A DNA stretch of 64,000 nucleotides from Methylotenera oryzisoli (GTDB lineage Bacteria; Pseudomonadota; Gammaproteobacteria; Burkholderiales; Methylophilaceae): NCBI GenBank assembly GCA_945907735.1, contig CAMDTL010000001.1:62001-126000 (forward strand), in the 5' to 3' direction. Shown in pieces: positions 11,995-22,324 of the stretch. Positions within the stretch are counted from its first letter, which is position 1. Every line of letters begins with the position of its first letter. The position numbers were made by a program, and so were the translations under genes. The notes under the pieces are model-generated. The model was not told where the DNA came from. It saw only the letters and a program-made list of their open reading frames with translations, and searched no databases.

Positions 11995-13602
11995 TTACAG
12001 CGTTTTAATAAACACTTTAGAATTACGCTGATAGTTATACATTTTCTGTTTTTCATGCGGCAAATCTGCAATACTTTTTTGCATAAAACCGCGCTCTAAA
12101 AACCAATGTTCAGTGTGGGTTGTCAGGCAAAAAAGCTGCTTAAAACCTAATTCTTTAGCTTGTGCTTGGCAATAGTTAAATAATTTATCACCCCGCCCGC
12201 TGCCGCGATATTGTGCATCAATCGCTAAGCAGGCAAATTCCGCCATGCTATCATTTGGTTTCTTAGCATTTTCAAACGGGTACAGCGCCGCGCAGCCAAT
12301 GGTGCGGTTGTCGTGTTCCATCACATAAAAACGGTCGATTTCAACTTCAATGCGCTCACGTCCGCGCCGCACCAAAACGCCGTCGTGTTCTAGTGGTTCG
12401 ATTAGCCTCAATATACCGCCTACGTCGTCAATATTGGCTTGGCGCATGGCTTCTAGACTTGCTTCAGTGACCATGGTGCCAACGCCGCTATGTGTAAAAA
12501 GCTCTTGAATCATCGCGCCATCAATGTGCCTCGAAATTAAATGCGTGCGCGCCACGCCTTGCTCGCAGGCGCGAATGGCGGCGGGTAGATAGTAATTTAC
12601 ATCTTCCGAGATGTTAATCGGCGCTTCATTATTACTTACATTACGTAGCAAGTTTTTGGCTTTTTCGGCCGTCATTTCGCGTAGCAATTCACCGCGCAAA
12701 TTGTGTACGCCCTGTGAATCCATCAAAAAAATTAGCTTGTCAGCATCCAGCGCAATCGCTGTGCTTACGGCAACGTCCTCTAAGCTCAAGTTGAACGCCT
12801 CGCCCGTGGGTGAATACCCAAGCGGGGACAACAGCACCAGCTCGCCATCATTCAAGCGTTTTTGTATGCTAGCCGCATCCACTTTGCGTACTTCGCCTGT
12901 GTGTTGTAAATCTATACCGTCGCGCACACCGAGCGGTTTTGCGGTGACAAAATTGCCGCTCGCCACGCGAATATCCGCGCCCGCCATGGGCGAATTGGCA
13001 ATGCCCATTGATAGCAGCGCTTCGATTTCTACCCGCGCTACGCCATTGGCTTCTTTTACAATTTCCATCGCCGCGTCATCGGTGACGCGTAAACCATTGT
13101 GAAAAATGGGCGTCAGTTTGGCGCGTTTTAGCCGTTGCTCAATTTGTGGACGTGCGCCATGCACCAGCACCAGCCTTACTTCTAGGCTGGCGAGTAAATT
13201 TAAATCGTGCGAAAGCGCAATAAATTGTTTTTCATCTACAATTTCGCCACCAAAGGCGATGACAAACGTGCGACCGCCAAACGCATGAATGTAAGGCGTG
13301 GCGGAGCGAAACCAGTGCACAAAATCATGCGCAGAAAATGTGTTATAAATAGCTTTATTTTCAGCGACATGTGGCGTGCAGGCCGCATATAAGCTGGCAG
13401 GCGATGTGCCAAGTATCTCAGCAACTTTGCGCAAAAGCGACTCGGAGCAACCCAATTCTCCACGCTCGATGCGCGATAAATTGCCTGCATCTGCCCCCAC
13501 TTTTTCGGCAAGCGCCCTCAACGTCAGCGCTTGTGCGCTACGCGCATTGCGAATCGCAACACCGATGTGTTGTTGTAATGAGGTTTTAGAGTTTTTTGGC
13601 AT
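11995..13602 (-). CDS. argA: N-acetylglutamate synthase with N-terminal XRE-type helix-turn-helix domain
   Basis: N-terminus IGVAIRNARSAQALTLRALAEKVGADAGNLSRIERGELGCSESLLRKVAEILGTSP (XRE HTH), then ArgA kinase-like and C-terminal GNAT domains (AIDAQYRGSGRGDKLFNYCQAQAKELGFKQLFCLTTHTEHWFLERGF). Confidence 0.9.
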   Translation of the reverse strand: MPKNSKTSLQQHIGVAIRNARSAQALTLRALAEKVGADAGNLSRIERGELGCSESLLRKVAEILGTSPASLYAACTPHVAENKAIYNTFSAHDFVHWFRSATPYIHAFGGRTFVIAFGGEIVDEKQFIALSHDLNLLASLEVRLVLVHGARPQIEQRLKRAKLTPIFHNGLRVTDDAAMEIVKEANGVARVEIEALLSMGIANSPMAGADIRVASGNFVTAKPLGVRDGIDLQHTGEVRKVDAASIQKRLNDGELVLLSPLGYSPTGEAFNLSLEDVAVSTAIALDADKLIFLMDSQGVHNLRGELLREMTAEKAKNLLRNVSNNEAPINISEDVNYYLPAAIRACEQGVARTHLISRHIDGAMIQELFTHSGVGTMVTEASLEAMRQANIDDVGGILRLIEPLEHDGVLVRRGRERIEVEIDRFYVMEHDNRTIGCAALYPFENAKKPNDSMAEFACLAIDAQYRGSGRGDKLFNYCQAQAKELGFKQLFCLTTHTEHWFLERGFMQKSIADLPHEKQKMYNYQRNSKVFIKTL

Positions 13603-13617
13603 TTTTCATATAAATTA

Positions 13618-13632
13618 TTGTAATAATTACAA
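13618..13632. promoter_or_regulatory. Candidate operator palindrome 1 upstream of XRE-argA
   Basis: TTGTAA-TAA-TTACAA, 6-bp arms with 3-nt spacer, in the rsmE/argA intergenic region. Confidence 0.5.
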
Positions 13633-13647
13633 AAATATAACATAAAA

Positions 13648-13662
13648 ATGTAATATTTACAA
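13648..13662. promoter_or_regulatory. Candidate operator palindrome 2 upstream of XRE-argA
   Basis: ATGTAA-TAT-TTACAA shares the TGTAA/TTACA arms of palindrome 1; centres are 30 bp apart. Confidence 0.5.
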
Positions 13663-13683
13663 ATTATATATTGCTTTTTTAAG

Positions 13684-14430
13684 CTAAAAATCCCCCCATA
13701 AGGTTTGCATCGTTGCAATCGCCGCTAATGGTGCAGTTTCAGTACGCAAAATGCGCGGGCCAAGTATGATAGATTGAAAGCCATGACTAGCCGCTAAGTC
13801 AATTTCCGCTTGGCTGAGGCCACCTTCTGCGCCAATGAGTAACTGAATATTTTGCGTGGTTTTTGGCAGTGCAGATAATTGTTTCGCGCCAATAGGGTTT
13901 AACAAAATTCTCAAATTAGCACCGCCAACACCCGTATGAATATTGGCTCCCAGCCATGCTGTTAAACTCAATGGGATTGCGACTTGTGGGATTTTCGCGC
14001 GCCCACATTGCTCGCAGGCAGCAATCACCACGTTTTGCCAATGTTCCAAGCGTTTTGGTGCGCGCTCGGCAGAAAGTTTCACCACGCTACGCTCGGTGGA
14101 AAGTGGCTGAATGGCTGTCACGCCGAGTTCTACCGCTTTTTGAAGCGTATAATCCATACGCTCGCCGCTGGATATGCCTTGTAGTAAGGTGATGTTAAGC
14201 GGCGATTCGTTATTCACTTCACATTGTGAAAGTACTTTGGCTAGCACCCCACTTTTTTTAACGCTAATTAACTTGCATAAGTAATCAAAGCCGTCGCCAT
14301 TAAATAGCTTAATTTTGTCGTTCACATTTAGCCGCAGCACGCGCGTAGCATGCGTTGCAGCGTTGTCGGATAATTTGACAGTAGTGCCAACTTTTAGATT
14401 CTCAGCGCTATAAAATCGAAGGTTAGACAT
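13684..14430 (-). CDS. rsmE: 16S rRNA (uracil(1498)-N(3))-methyltransferase
   Basis: LLIGAEGGLSQAEIDLAASHGFQSIILGPRILRTETAPLAAIATMQTLWGDF, a typical RsmE C-terminus. Confidence 0.95.
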   Translation of the reverse strand: MSNLRFYSAENLKVGTTVKLSDNAATHATRVLRLNVNDKIKLFNGDGFDYLCKLISVKKSGVLAKVLSQCEVNNESPLNITLLQGISSGERMDYTLQKAVELGVTAIQPLSTERSVVKLSAERAPKRLEHWQNVVIAACEQCGRAKIPQVAIPLSLTAWLGANIHTGVGGANLRILLNPIGAKQLSALPKTTQNIQLLIGAEGGLSQAEIDLAASHGFQSIILGPRILRTETAPLAAIATMQTLWGDF

Positions 14431-14474
14431 GCTTAAAAAGCGTATAGTAAATAAAAAGTGATAATATCCTAATC

Positions 14475-14587
14475 TGTCATTCTGTGCTCGACACGGAATC
14501 TAGCGTCGTTATAAAAGTCGCTGGATACCGACTTTGCGAGCATACGCTACGCGGCTTGCCTGCTTAAACCGTCACGTTGGTATGACG
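14475..14587. repeat. Candidate dispersed intergenic repeat with TGTCAT...ATGAC ends
   Basis: Non-coding tgtcattctgtgctcgacacggaatct...ggtatgacg; ends resemble the elements near 57.83 and 59.06 kb. Confidence 0.35.
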
Positions 14588-14628
14588 GGGTGGGTTTTTA
14601 GTATGTTGCATGGATTAAGGAATTTAGC

Positions 14629-15186
14629 ATGGCAAGTATCAACCCGCCCGTGTGTGATTTTGGTTGGCAAGCGCCGGATTTTAACTTGGTGAACGTCGAT
14701 GGCAACCTAGTTACACTTGACCTCGCCATGGGGAAAAATGGCTTATTAATCATGTTTATTTGCAACCACTGCCCTTATGTGAAGGCCGTTCTGCCGCGAC
14801 TTATCCATGATGTAAGTGAGCTGAAGATGTTGGGTGTGAATACGGTGGCGATAATGTCAAACGACCCAACCGATTATCCCGAAGATAGCGTTGAGAATAT
14901 GCAAAAAATCGCGTATGAGATGGACTTTCCGTTTCCATACTTATTAGATGCCAGCCAGCAAACCGCCAAAAATTATGGTGCAGTGTGTACGCCAGATTTT
15001 TTTGGTTTTAACAACAAATTCGAGTTGCAATACCGCGGCCGTTTTGATGAAAGCCGCAAAGAAACCGCGCCACAAAGTACACGCGATTTATTCAACGCCA
15101 TGAAACAAATTGTAGGAACAGGCGCAGGACCAAGAGAACAAATTGCCAGTATTGGTTGTAGCATAAAATGGAGTGAGCATGGGTAA
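14629..15186 (+). CDS. Thioredoxin-fold (AhpC/TSA-like) protein
   Basis: QAPDFNLVNVDGNLVTLDLAMGKNGLLIMFICNHCPYVKAVLPRLI. Confidence 0.85.
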   Translation: MASINPPVCDFGWQAPDFNLVNVDGNLVTLDLAMGKNGLLIMFICNHCPYVKAVLPRLIHDVSELKMLGVNTVAIMSNDPTDYPEDSVENMQKIAYEMDFPFPYLLDASQQTAKNYGAVCTPDFFGFNNKFELQYRGRFDESRKETAPQSTRDLFNAMKQIVGTGAGPREQIASIGCSIKWSEHG

Positions 15187-16213
15187 ACTTAAATGGGGCA
15201 TTCTCGGCGCGGCGCGCGTGAACGAGCGTTTACTGCCAGCGATTATCGAAGCGACCAATTCGCAATTGGTCGCAATCGCCAGCCGTCGCACCGGTGCGGC
15301 AAAAGCCACGTTGGAAAAATATGCACCTTGTTACAGTAATAGCGTGCAATGTTACGACGATATGGATGCACTCCTAAATGACAAAAATGTAGAAGCAGTG
15401 TATTGCCCAATGGCGAATGAAGAGCACGCGGAATGGGCACTAAAGGCCATTAACGCGGGCAAGCATGTGCTTATCGAAAAGCCGATGGCAATTACGCTGA
15501 AAGATATTGAGGCGATTGAGGCTGCCGCGAAAAAAGCCAATGTGAAGGTGATGGAAGGTTTTATGTATCGCTTTCATCCGCAGCATAAACGCGTGCAAGC
15601 CATTGTGGAAAGCGGCTTGATTGGCGATGTGCTTTCTGCCCGTGCGAGTTACTCATTTTTAATGAAACCCGCCCGAATGTATCGCATCAACCGTAGCATG
15701 GCGGATGGCGGCGGTGCGATGTGGGATATTGGCCCATACGCGATTCATAGTTTACGCTGGTGCTTTGCTAAGAATGGTATACCAAACGAGCCGAAATCCG
15801 TCATCGCACATGCTAAATTGAATGAGCATGGCGCAGATATTGTCACCAGCGGTGTGCTGGATTTTGGCAACGATGCGCAAGGTCGCGCGCGCTTTGGGCA
15901 TTTCGACATCAGTTTTGAACGTAGTCGTAAATCAGAATATGAAATTATCGGCACCAAGGGTTGGGTGAAATGCCACGCCGCATGGGTGTTTCAAAACGAT
16001 GTACCAGTGATTAGCTGGGCGTTGGAGGACGGCAAATATGCCGAAGAACGCTTTGCGCCTAGCAACCACTTTACGCTGGAGATTGAGCACTTTAGCGATT
16101 GCGTGCTGAACGATAAACCAACATATTTAACTTTTGATGATGCAAAGGCAAATTGTGCCGCCCTGCAGACTAGTGTCCATGCGGCCTACGGGGCATGTTT
16201 GTTAGATATTTAG
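15179..16213 (+). CDS. Gfo/Idh/MocA family oxidoreductase
   Basis: WGILGAARVNERLLPAI, GKHVLIEKPMAITLKDIEAIEAAAKKANVKVMEGFMYRFHPQ. Confidence 0.92.
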   Translation: MGKLKWGILGAARVNERLLPAIIEATNSQLVAIASRRTGAAKATLEKYAPCYSNSVQCYDDMDALLNDKNVEAVYCPMANEEHAEWALKAINAGKHVLIEKPMAITLKDIEAIEAAAKKANVKVMEGFMYRFHPQHKRVQAIVESGLIGDVLSARASYSFLMKPARMYRINRSMADGGGAMWDIGPYAIHSLRWCFAKNGIPNEPKSVIAHAKLNEHGADIVTSGVLDFGNDAQGRARFGHFDISFERSRKSEYEIIGTKGWVKCHAAWVFQNDVPVISWALEDGKYAEERFAPSNHFTLEIEHFSDCVLNDKPTYLTFDDAKANCAALQTSVHAAYGACLLDI

Positions 16214-16292
16214 CTGCAATTATTTGTGTTCTATTTTGCGCTGCTACTTCTGCATTAACGACTCACACTTGAATTTTTTAAAATTAAGCTTT

Positions 16293-16336
16293 CCGTTAAG
16301 CCTACAAATGCAGGCTTAGGCTCTTGCCGAAAACGG
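16293..16336 (+). ncRNA. Candidate structured leader element upstream of tkt
   Basis: CCGTT/AACGG outer stem enclosing AAGCCT(acaaatgc)AGGCTT and GGC(TCTT)GCC hairpins; found by eye only. Confidence 0.2.
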
Positions 16337-16492
16337 CTATCTAAGTGATAATTTAACCTTTACTGAAAAGCGGTTTAAACATTGGCTTTTTAAGAATTCA
16401 ATCACGGTTCTATACGGTTTTATATAAGACTAAAAAATTGTGACAACCACAAAGTTTGTATTATGCAGTTTTTATCATTTGGGAGAACAATC

Positions 16493-18475
16493 ATGGCAAC
16501 GCGTAATGATTTAGCCAACGCCATCCGTGCGCTGGCAATGGATGCAGTACAAAAGGCAAATTCTGGACACCCGGGCGCGCCTATGGGCATGGCAGAGATT
16601 GCCGAAGAGTTATGGAACCATCATTTAAGCCATAACCCGAATAATCCAAAATGGGCGAATCGCGACCGTTTTGTGCTCTCGAATGGTCACGGCTCTATGT
16701 TGATTTATTCCTTGTTGCACCTCACTGGCTATAACTTGCCGATGAGCGAAATTCAATCTTTCCGCCAATTACATTCAAAATGTGCTGGTCACCCAGAATA
16801 CGGCTATGCGCCTGGCGTTGAAACCACCACTGGCCCACTGGGCCAAGGCATTGCTAACGGTGTTGGTTTTGCGATGGCGGAAAAATTACTGGCTGAGCAA
16901 TTTAACAAACCAGGCCACGCGATTGTTGACCACGACACTTATGTGTTTTTAGGCGACGGTTGCATGATGGAAGGCGTTTCGCATGAGGCGTGTGCGCTCG
17001 CTGGCACTTGGGGCTTGGGCAAATTAACTGCATTTTGGGATGACAACGGCATTTCGATTGATGGCCATATTGAAGGCTGGTATACCGATGACACCGCGAA
17101 ACGCTTTGAATCATACGGCTGGCATGTGCAATCGGTAGATGGCCATGACGTAGCTGCGATTGGTAAAGCCATTGCTGCGGCGAAAAAAGTGACGGATAAA
17201 CCATCGCTTATTTGCTGTAAAACTATTATTGGTAAAGGCTCGCCAAACAAATCAGGTAGCCACGATTGCCACGGCTCTGCATTAGGCGAGGCAGAAGTTG
17301 CTGCAACGCGTGCAGCCATAGGTTGGAATCACGCGCCGTTTGAAATTCCTGCTGATGTTTACGCAGGTTGGGATGCAAAAGCCAAAGGCGCAGCCGCAGA
17401 AGCGGCTTGGAATACAAAGTTTGCCGCTTACAAAACAGCATTTCCAGCAGAAGCGGCTGAGTTTACACGTCGTATGGCGGGCGATTTGCCTGCCAATTGG
17501 ACATCTGCAACCGATGCATTTATTGCAGCCACTAACGAAAAAGCAGAAGGCATTTCAACACGTAAAGCGTCACAAAATGCCATTACTGCGCTGGCGCCAA
17601 TCTTGCCAGAATTTTTGGGTGGCTCGGCCGATTTAACAGGATCTAATTTAACTTCATGCAGTAGCTTTGTGCATGTAGATGGCAAAAAACCTGGTAATTA
17701 TATTTCATACGGCGTGCGCGAATTTGGCATGGCGGCGATTATGAACGGCATGGCGCTACATGGTGGTTTATTGCCTTTCGGTGGCACATTCCATCAATTC
17801 ACAGATTACATGCGTAACGGTATGCGCATGTCTGCATTGATGCATCAACGTGTAGTTTACGTGTTAACACATGACTCGATTGGTCAAGGTGAAGATGGTC
17901 CAACCCATCAACCCGTTGAGACGACCTCTGGCTTGCGCTATATTCCTCGTATGGATGTATGGCGTCCAGGCAGCGCGACTGAAACAGCGGTGGCTTGGGT
18001 TGCTGCGGTTGAGAAAAAAGATGGCCCTGCCAGCTTGGTGTTAAGTCGCCAAAACGTATCTGGCTTGAAGCATGATGCGAAAGATTTTGCAGCTATTCGC
18101 CGCGGTGGTTATGTGTTATCTGAGGTTGCGGGTGCGCAGATTACGTTAATCGGCACCGGCTCTGAGCTGGAAATTGCAGTAAAAGCAGCGGCAGAATTAA
18201 ACGCGGCCGGTGTAAAAACTCGCGTAGTTTCTATGCCTTCAACCAACGTGTTCGATCGCCAAGATCAAGCTTACAAAGACAGCGTTTTAACCAAAGGCGG
18301 CAAGCGTGTATCAATTGAAGCGGGCATCACCGATTTTTGGCGAAAATATGTGGGCTTGGATGGCGCATCAGTGGGTATTGATACCTTTGGTGAATCTGCT
18401 CCAGGTGGCGCGCTCTATAAACACTTTGGCTTTACGGTAGAGAATTTAGTCGCTGTTGCTAAATCTGTGCTGTAA
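16493..18475 (+). CDS. tkt: Transketolase
   Basis: TPP enzyme motifs ([51 protein letters not shown]). ATG at 16493 preferred. Confidence 0.98.
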   Translation: MATRNDLANAIRALAMDAVQKANSGHPGAPMGMAEIAEELWNHHLSHNPNNPKWANRDRFVLSNGHGSMLIYSLLHLTGYNLPMSEIQSFRQLHSKCAGHPEYGYAPGVETTTGPLGQGIANGVGFAMAEKLLAEQFNKPGHAIVDHDTYVFLGDGCMMEGVSHEACALAGTWGLGKLTAFWDDNGISIDGHIEGWYTDDTAKRFESYGWHVQSVDGHDVAAIGKAIAAAKKVTDKPSLICCKTIIGKGSPNKSGSHDCHGSALGEAEVAATRAAIGWNHAPFEIPADVYAGWDAKAKGAAAEAAWNTKFAAYKTAFPAEAAEFTRRMAGDLPANWTSATDAFIAATNEKAEGISTRKASQNAITALAPILPEFLGGSADLTGSNLTSCSSFVHVDGKKPGNYISYGVREFGMAAIMNGMALHGGLLPFGGTFHQFTDYMRNGMRMSALMHQRVVYVLTHDSIGQGEDGPTHQPVETTSGLRYIPRMDVWRPGSATETAVAWVAAVEKKDGPASLVLSRQNVSGLKHDAKDFAAIRRGGYVLSEVAGAQITLIGTGSELEIAVKAAAELNAAGVKTRVVSMPSTNVFDRQDQAYKDSVLTKGGKRVSIEAGITDFWRKYVGLDGASVGIDTFGESAPGGALYKHFGFTVENLVAVAKSVL

Positions 18476-18490
18476 TCATTTAGCGGTGTA

Positions 18491-18520
18491 AAAAAGAGCC
18501 TCTGCATGAGGCTCTTTTTA
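18491..18520 (+). terminator. Rho-independent terminator of tkt
   Basis: aaaaagagcctc-tgcat-gaggctcttttta. Confidence 0.9.
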
Positions 18521-18548
18521 CTTTTACTTATGCATATATAAGTAAAAG
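18521..18548. repeat. Perfect inverted repeat immediately after the tkt terminator, upstream of gap
   Basis: CTTTTACTTAT gcatat ATAAGTAAAAG, 11-bp perfect arms. Confidence 0.6.
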
Positions 18549-18642
18549 TTAAGTTAAGATTAAGAATAATTTAGTGCAGATAACAAACACCTTAGCGCGC
18601 GTTGCGATAAAATAGCGTTAAAAATTGTTTTAGGAAAATATC

Positions 18643-19647
18643 ATGGCAATTCGTGTAGGCATCAATGGTTTTGGCCGTATCGGTCGCATGGTGTTGCGTG
18701 CAGCGGTACGGGAAAAAGAATTCAGCGATATTGAAGTGGTGGCAGTGAATAGTTCATATGACATTGAATATATTATCTATTTACTGAGATATGATTCTGT
18801 CCACGGACGTTTTGATGCCAAGCTGGAAGCCGATAACGGTAGTTTGGTAGTCAATGGCAAGAAAATTCATCTCACGGCAGAACGTGATCCGAACAATATT
18901 GATTGGAAAATGAGCGGCGTAGACATCGTGGTTGAATCTACTGGCGCATTCCTGACACAGGATACCTGCCAGCCACATATCAATAACGGTGCGAAAAAAG
19001 TGGTACAGTCTGCGCCAAGTAAAGACGATACACCAATGTTTGTGTATGGTGTGAACCACCAGGATTACCAAGGACAGGCCATTGTCTCTGCAGCTTCTTG
19101 CACCACCAACAGCTTAGCGCCTATGGTCAAGGTATTGCATGATAGCTTTGGCATCAAGCGCGGTTTGATGACTACAATCCACGCTGCCACAGCGTCGCAA
19201 CTGACTGTAGATGGTCCCTCCAAAAAAGATTGGCGTGGTGGCCGCAGCGTGTTCGAGAACATTATTCCTTCCAGCACTGGTGCGGCTAAGGCGGTAGGTC
19301 AAGTGATTCCATCCCTCAATAATAAATTGACAGGCATGGCGATGCGCGTGCCTTCTGCCGACGTTTCTGTGGTGGACTTGACTGTGGAACTCGACAAAGC
19401 AACGACTTATGAAGCGATTTGCGATGCGATGAAAAAAGCCGCACATGGTGAGCTTAAAAATGTGCTTGGTTATACTGATGAAAAGGTGGTTTCTACAGAT
19501 TTTCGTGGTGAACCAGCCGCTGGTGTATTTGATGCCGATGCAGGCATTATGCTCGACCCTACTTTTGTGAAGGTAGTGGCTTGGTATGACAACGAATATG
19601 GCTATGCCTGCAATTTGTTGCGCCTAGTACAAAGCATCAGCAAGTAA
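18643..19647 (+). CDS. gap: Type I glyceraldehyde-3-phosphate dehydrogenase
   Basis: [38 protein letters not shown]. Confidence 0.98.
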   Translation: MAIRVGINGFGRIGRMVLRAAVREKEFSDIEVVAVNSSYDIEYIIYLLRYDSVHGRFDAKLEADNGSLVVNGKKIHLTAERDPNNIDWKMSGVDIVVESTGAFLTQDTCQPHINNGAKKVVQSAPSKDDTPMFVYGVNHQDYQGQAIVSAASCTTNSLAPMVKVLHDSFGIKRGLMTTIHAATASQLTVDGPSKKDWRGGRSVFENIIPSSTGAAKAVGQVIPSLNNKLTGMAMRVPSADVSVVDLTVELDKATTYEAICDAMKKAAHGELKNVLGYTDEKVVSTDFRGEPAAGVFDADAGIMLDPTFVKVVAWYDNEYGYACNLLRLVQSISK

Positions 19648-19652
19648 TCACC

Positions 19653-20855
19653 ATGGCTACTGTCATTAAAATTACCGACCTCGATTTGGCTGGCAAGCGT
19701 GTATTTATTCGTTCTGATCTTAATGTGCCTGTAAACAATGGTGTCGTTACTTCTGATGCGCGCATTACCGCAAGTATGGCAACGATTGAATATGCGTTGC
19801 AGCATGGTGCAAAAGTCATGGTCACTTCACATCTAGGTCGGCCAGAAGAAGGTATTTATAGTGAGGAGAGCTCGCTTAAGCCTGTGGCGGATGTGATGGC
19901 AGCCAAGCTTGGTAAACCGGTACGTTTGGTGAAAAACTGGTTGAGCGCCGAGGCGCTTGCAGGCAGCATGACCATACACAATGGCGAATTGATTTTGCTA
20001 GAAAATTGCCGTTTTAATGTGGGTGAAAAGAAAAATGATGATGAGTTGGCTAAAAAATATGCAAGCCTGTGCGACGTATTTGTGATGGACGCGTTTGGCA
20101 CTGCGCACCGCGCTGAGGCGAGCACGCATGGTATTGCCAAATACGCGCCAATTGCGTGCGCGGGTTTGTTATTGGCCGAAGAGTTGGACGCATTAACAAA
20201 AGCGTTATTGAACCCAAAACGGCCGATGGTGGCGGTGGTGGGCGGTAGTAAAGCTTCAACAAAATTAAGCGTGTTGGAAAGCTTGGCTGATAAAGTGGAT
20301 CAGCTGGTGGTGGGCGGCGGCATTGCGAATACGTTTTTAAAAGCTGCGGGCTATGAAGTTGGGGAATCATTATACGAAGCGGATTTGGTGCCAGTTGCTA
20401 AAAAATTAATGGACAAAATGTCTGCCCGCGGCGCTGCTGTGCCGATTGCGGTGGATGTAGTATGCGCTAAAAAATTCGCAGAAGATACCATGGCGACCAA
20501 TAAGAGCGTGGCCTGTGTGGCATCTGATGATATGATTTTTGATATAGGTCCTGAATCTGCAGCTGAACTAGTAAAAGTACTCAGTAACGCTGGCACCATT
20601 GTGTGGAACGGCCCAGTCGGCGTGTTTGAATTTGACCAGTTTGGCGAAGGCACCAAAACCATTGCCCATGCGATTGCCGACAGTAAAGCCTTTACGTTGG
20701 CGGGCGGTGGCGATACCATCGCGGCAATTCAAAAATATGGTATCGATAATAATATAGATTATATTTCTACCGCAGGCGGCGCATTTTTAGAGTTTTTAGA
20801 AGGTAAAAAATTACCTGCCGTAGAAATTTTAGAAATGCGCGCGAATGACAAATAA
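19653..20855 (+). CDS. pgk: Phosphoglycerate kinase
   Basis: [56 protein letters not shown]. Confidence 0.98.
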   Translation: MATVIKITDLDLAGKRVFIRSDLNVPVNNGVVTSDARITASMATIEYALQHGAKVMVTSHLGRPEEGIYSEESSLKPVADVMAAKLGKPVRLVKNWLSAEALAGSMTIHNGELILLENCRFNVGEKKNDDELAKKYASLCDVFVMDAFGTAHRAEASTHGIAKYAPIACAGLLLAEELDALTKALLNPKRPMVAVVGGSKASTKLSVLESLADKVDQLVVGGGIANTFLKAAGYEVGESLYEADLVPVAKKLMDKMSARGAAVPIAVDVVCAKKFAEDTMATNKSVACVASDDMIFDIGPESAAELVKVLSNAGTIVWNGPVGVFEFDQFGEGTKTIAHAIADSKAFTLAGGGDTIAAIQKYGIDNNIDYISTAGGAFLEFLEGKKLPAVEILEMRANDK

Positions 20856-20867
20856 AGTGGCAACATT

Positions 20868-22304
20868 ATGATGTTGCGCAAGACTAAAATCGTCGCGACG
20901 CTAGGCCCCGCATCATCCAGCGAAAAGATGATCGCGCGTTTAATTATGGCGGGCGTGAATGTGGTACGGCTAAATTTTTCTCATGGAACCGCAGAAGACC
21001 ACATTAAACGTACAGAAATAGTACGTAAAATCGCTGCAAATCTTGGCCGTCCAGTGGGTGTGTTGTGCGATTTGCAAGGACCTAAAATTCGTATTGGAAA
21101 ATTTGAGCAAGGCAAAATTACCTTAAAAACTGGTGATTTATTTAGGCTTGACGCCGATTGTGCGCTTGGCGATCAGACAAAAGTTGGCTTGGATTATAAA
21201 AATTTGCCGCAAGAAGTCGTCGCTGGAAACCTGCTTCTGCTGGATGATGGACGCATTACTATGTCGGTCGAGTGCGTAGTGGGCAACCAAATTTACTGTG
21301 TTGCGCAGACTGGTGGTGTACTCTCGAACAACAAAGGCATCAATCTGCAAGGTGGCGGCTTGGCGGCCGACGCACTCACAAAAAAAGATATCGCAGATTT
21401 AAAAACAGCCGTGGCTTTAGATGCGGATTACATCGCGATTTCTTTCCCCAAAAACGCGGCTGATATGCACCATGCGAAGGGTTTAGTTAAAAAAGCGGGT
21501 GGCAGTGCCAGCATCATCGCTAAAATTGAGCGCGCAGAAGCAATCACCAATCTAGAAGCTATTATTGAGGCTTCTGACGCGATAATGGTGGCGCGTGGAG
21601 ATTTGGGTGTGGAAGTGGGCGATGCGGCCGTGCCAGGTCTACAGAAGCGCATGATACGTATGGCGCGTGAACAAAATAAATTGGTGATTACTGCCACGCA
21701 AATGATGGAATCGATGATTTCAAGCCCGGTTCCGACGCGCGCGGAAGTCTCGGATGTGGCGAACGCGGTGCTGGATGGCACAGATGCGGTGATGCTGTCT
21801 GCCGAAACTGCAGCAGGACAATATCCACTTGAGGCCGTGCAGGCGGTGCATCGTGTGTGTGTGGAAGCGGAAAAAGAATATGAAGGTTTGCGTCGAACCA
21901 AGTCTGAGTTACAGCAATTGCAGCATACCGATGAAGCGGTAGCGGCGGCGGCTATTTTCACTTCGCAACATTTAAACGTAAAGGCGATTGCAGCGCTTAC
22001 ACAATCTGGTAACGCTGCGCAGTGGCTTTCGCGCGCTGATAGTCGCGTGCCGATTTATGCGCTTTCGCCCAACACGGTGGCGCGCCGAAAACTCACGCTA
22101 CATCGTAATGTGTTTCCATTTCCCATCGACCAAAGTGGCAAAAATAAAGATGAAATTTTGCGCGAAATGGAACAGGTGCTACTGACTGCTGAAGCAGTAC
22201 AGACAGATGATTTGGTGCTCTTTACCTTTGGTGAACCCATCGGCAGCCCGGGCGGCACCAACACGCTCAAAATCATAAAAATTGGTGAACATCGCCCGAC
22301 ATAA
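20868..22304 (+). CDS. pyk: Pyruvate kinase
   Basis: RKTKIVATLGPASSSEKMI, IMVARGDLGVEVGDAAVPGLQKRMI, MLSAETAAGQYPLEAV. Confidence 0.98.
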   Translation: MMLRKTKIVATLGPASSSEKMIARLIMAGVNVVRLNFSHGTAEDHIKRTEIVRKIAANLGRPVGVLCDLQGPKIRIGKFEQGKITLKTGDLFRLDADCALGDQTKVGLDYKNLPQEVVAGNLLLLDDGRITMSVECVVGNQIYCVAQTGGVLSNNKGINLQGGGLAADALTKKDIADLKTAVALDADYIAISFPKNAADMHHAKGLVKKAGGSASIIAKIERAEAITNLEAIIEASDAIMVARGDLGVEVGDAAVPGLQKRMIRMAREQNKLVITATQMMESMISSPVPTRAEVSDVANAVLDGTDAVMLSAETAAGQYPLEAVQAVHRVCVEAEKEYEGLRRTKSELQQLQHTDEAVAAAAIFTSQHLNVKAIAALTQSGNAAQWLSRADSRVPIYALSPNTVARRKLTLHRNVFPFPIDQSGKNKDEILREMEQVLLTAEAVQTDDLVLFTFGEPIGSPGGTNTLKIIKIGEHRPT

Positions 22305-22324
22305 GGCGCTATTATTACTCACTA

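Noticed and set aside
12611-13102. 163-aa plus-strand ORF opposite argA
   Set aside because: Antisense shadow; argA domain content is clear on the other strand.
21428-21961. 177-aa minus-strand Ser/Ala-rich ORF opposite pyk
   Set aside because: Antisense shadow of pyruvate kinase with no recognisable family.
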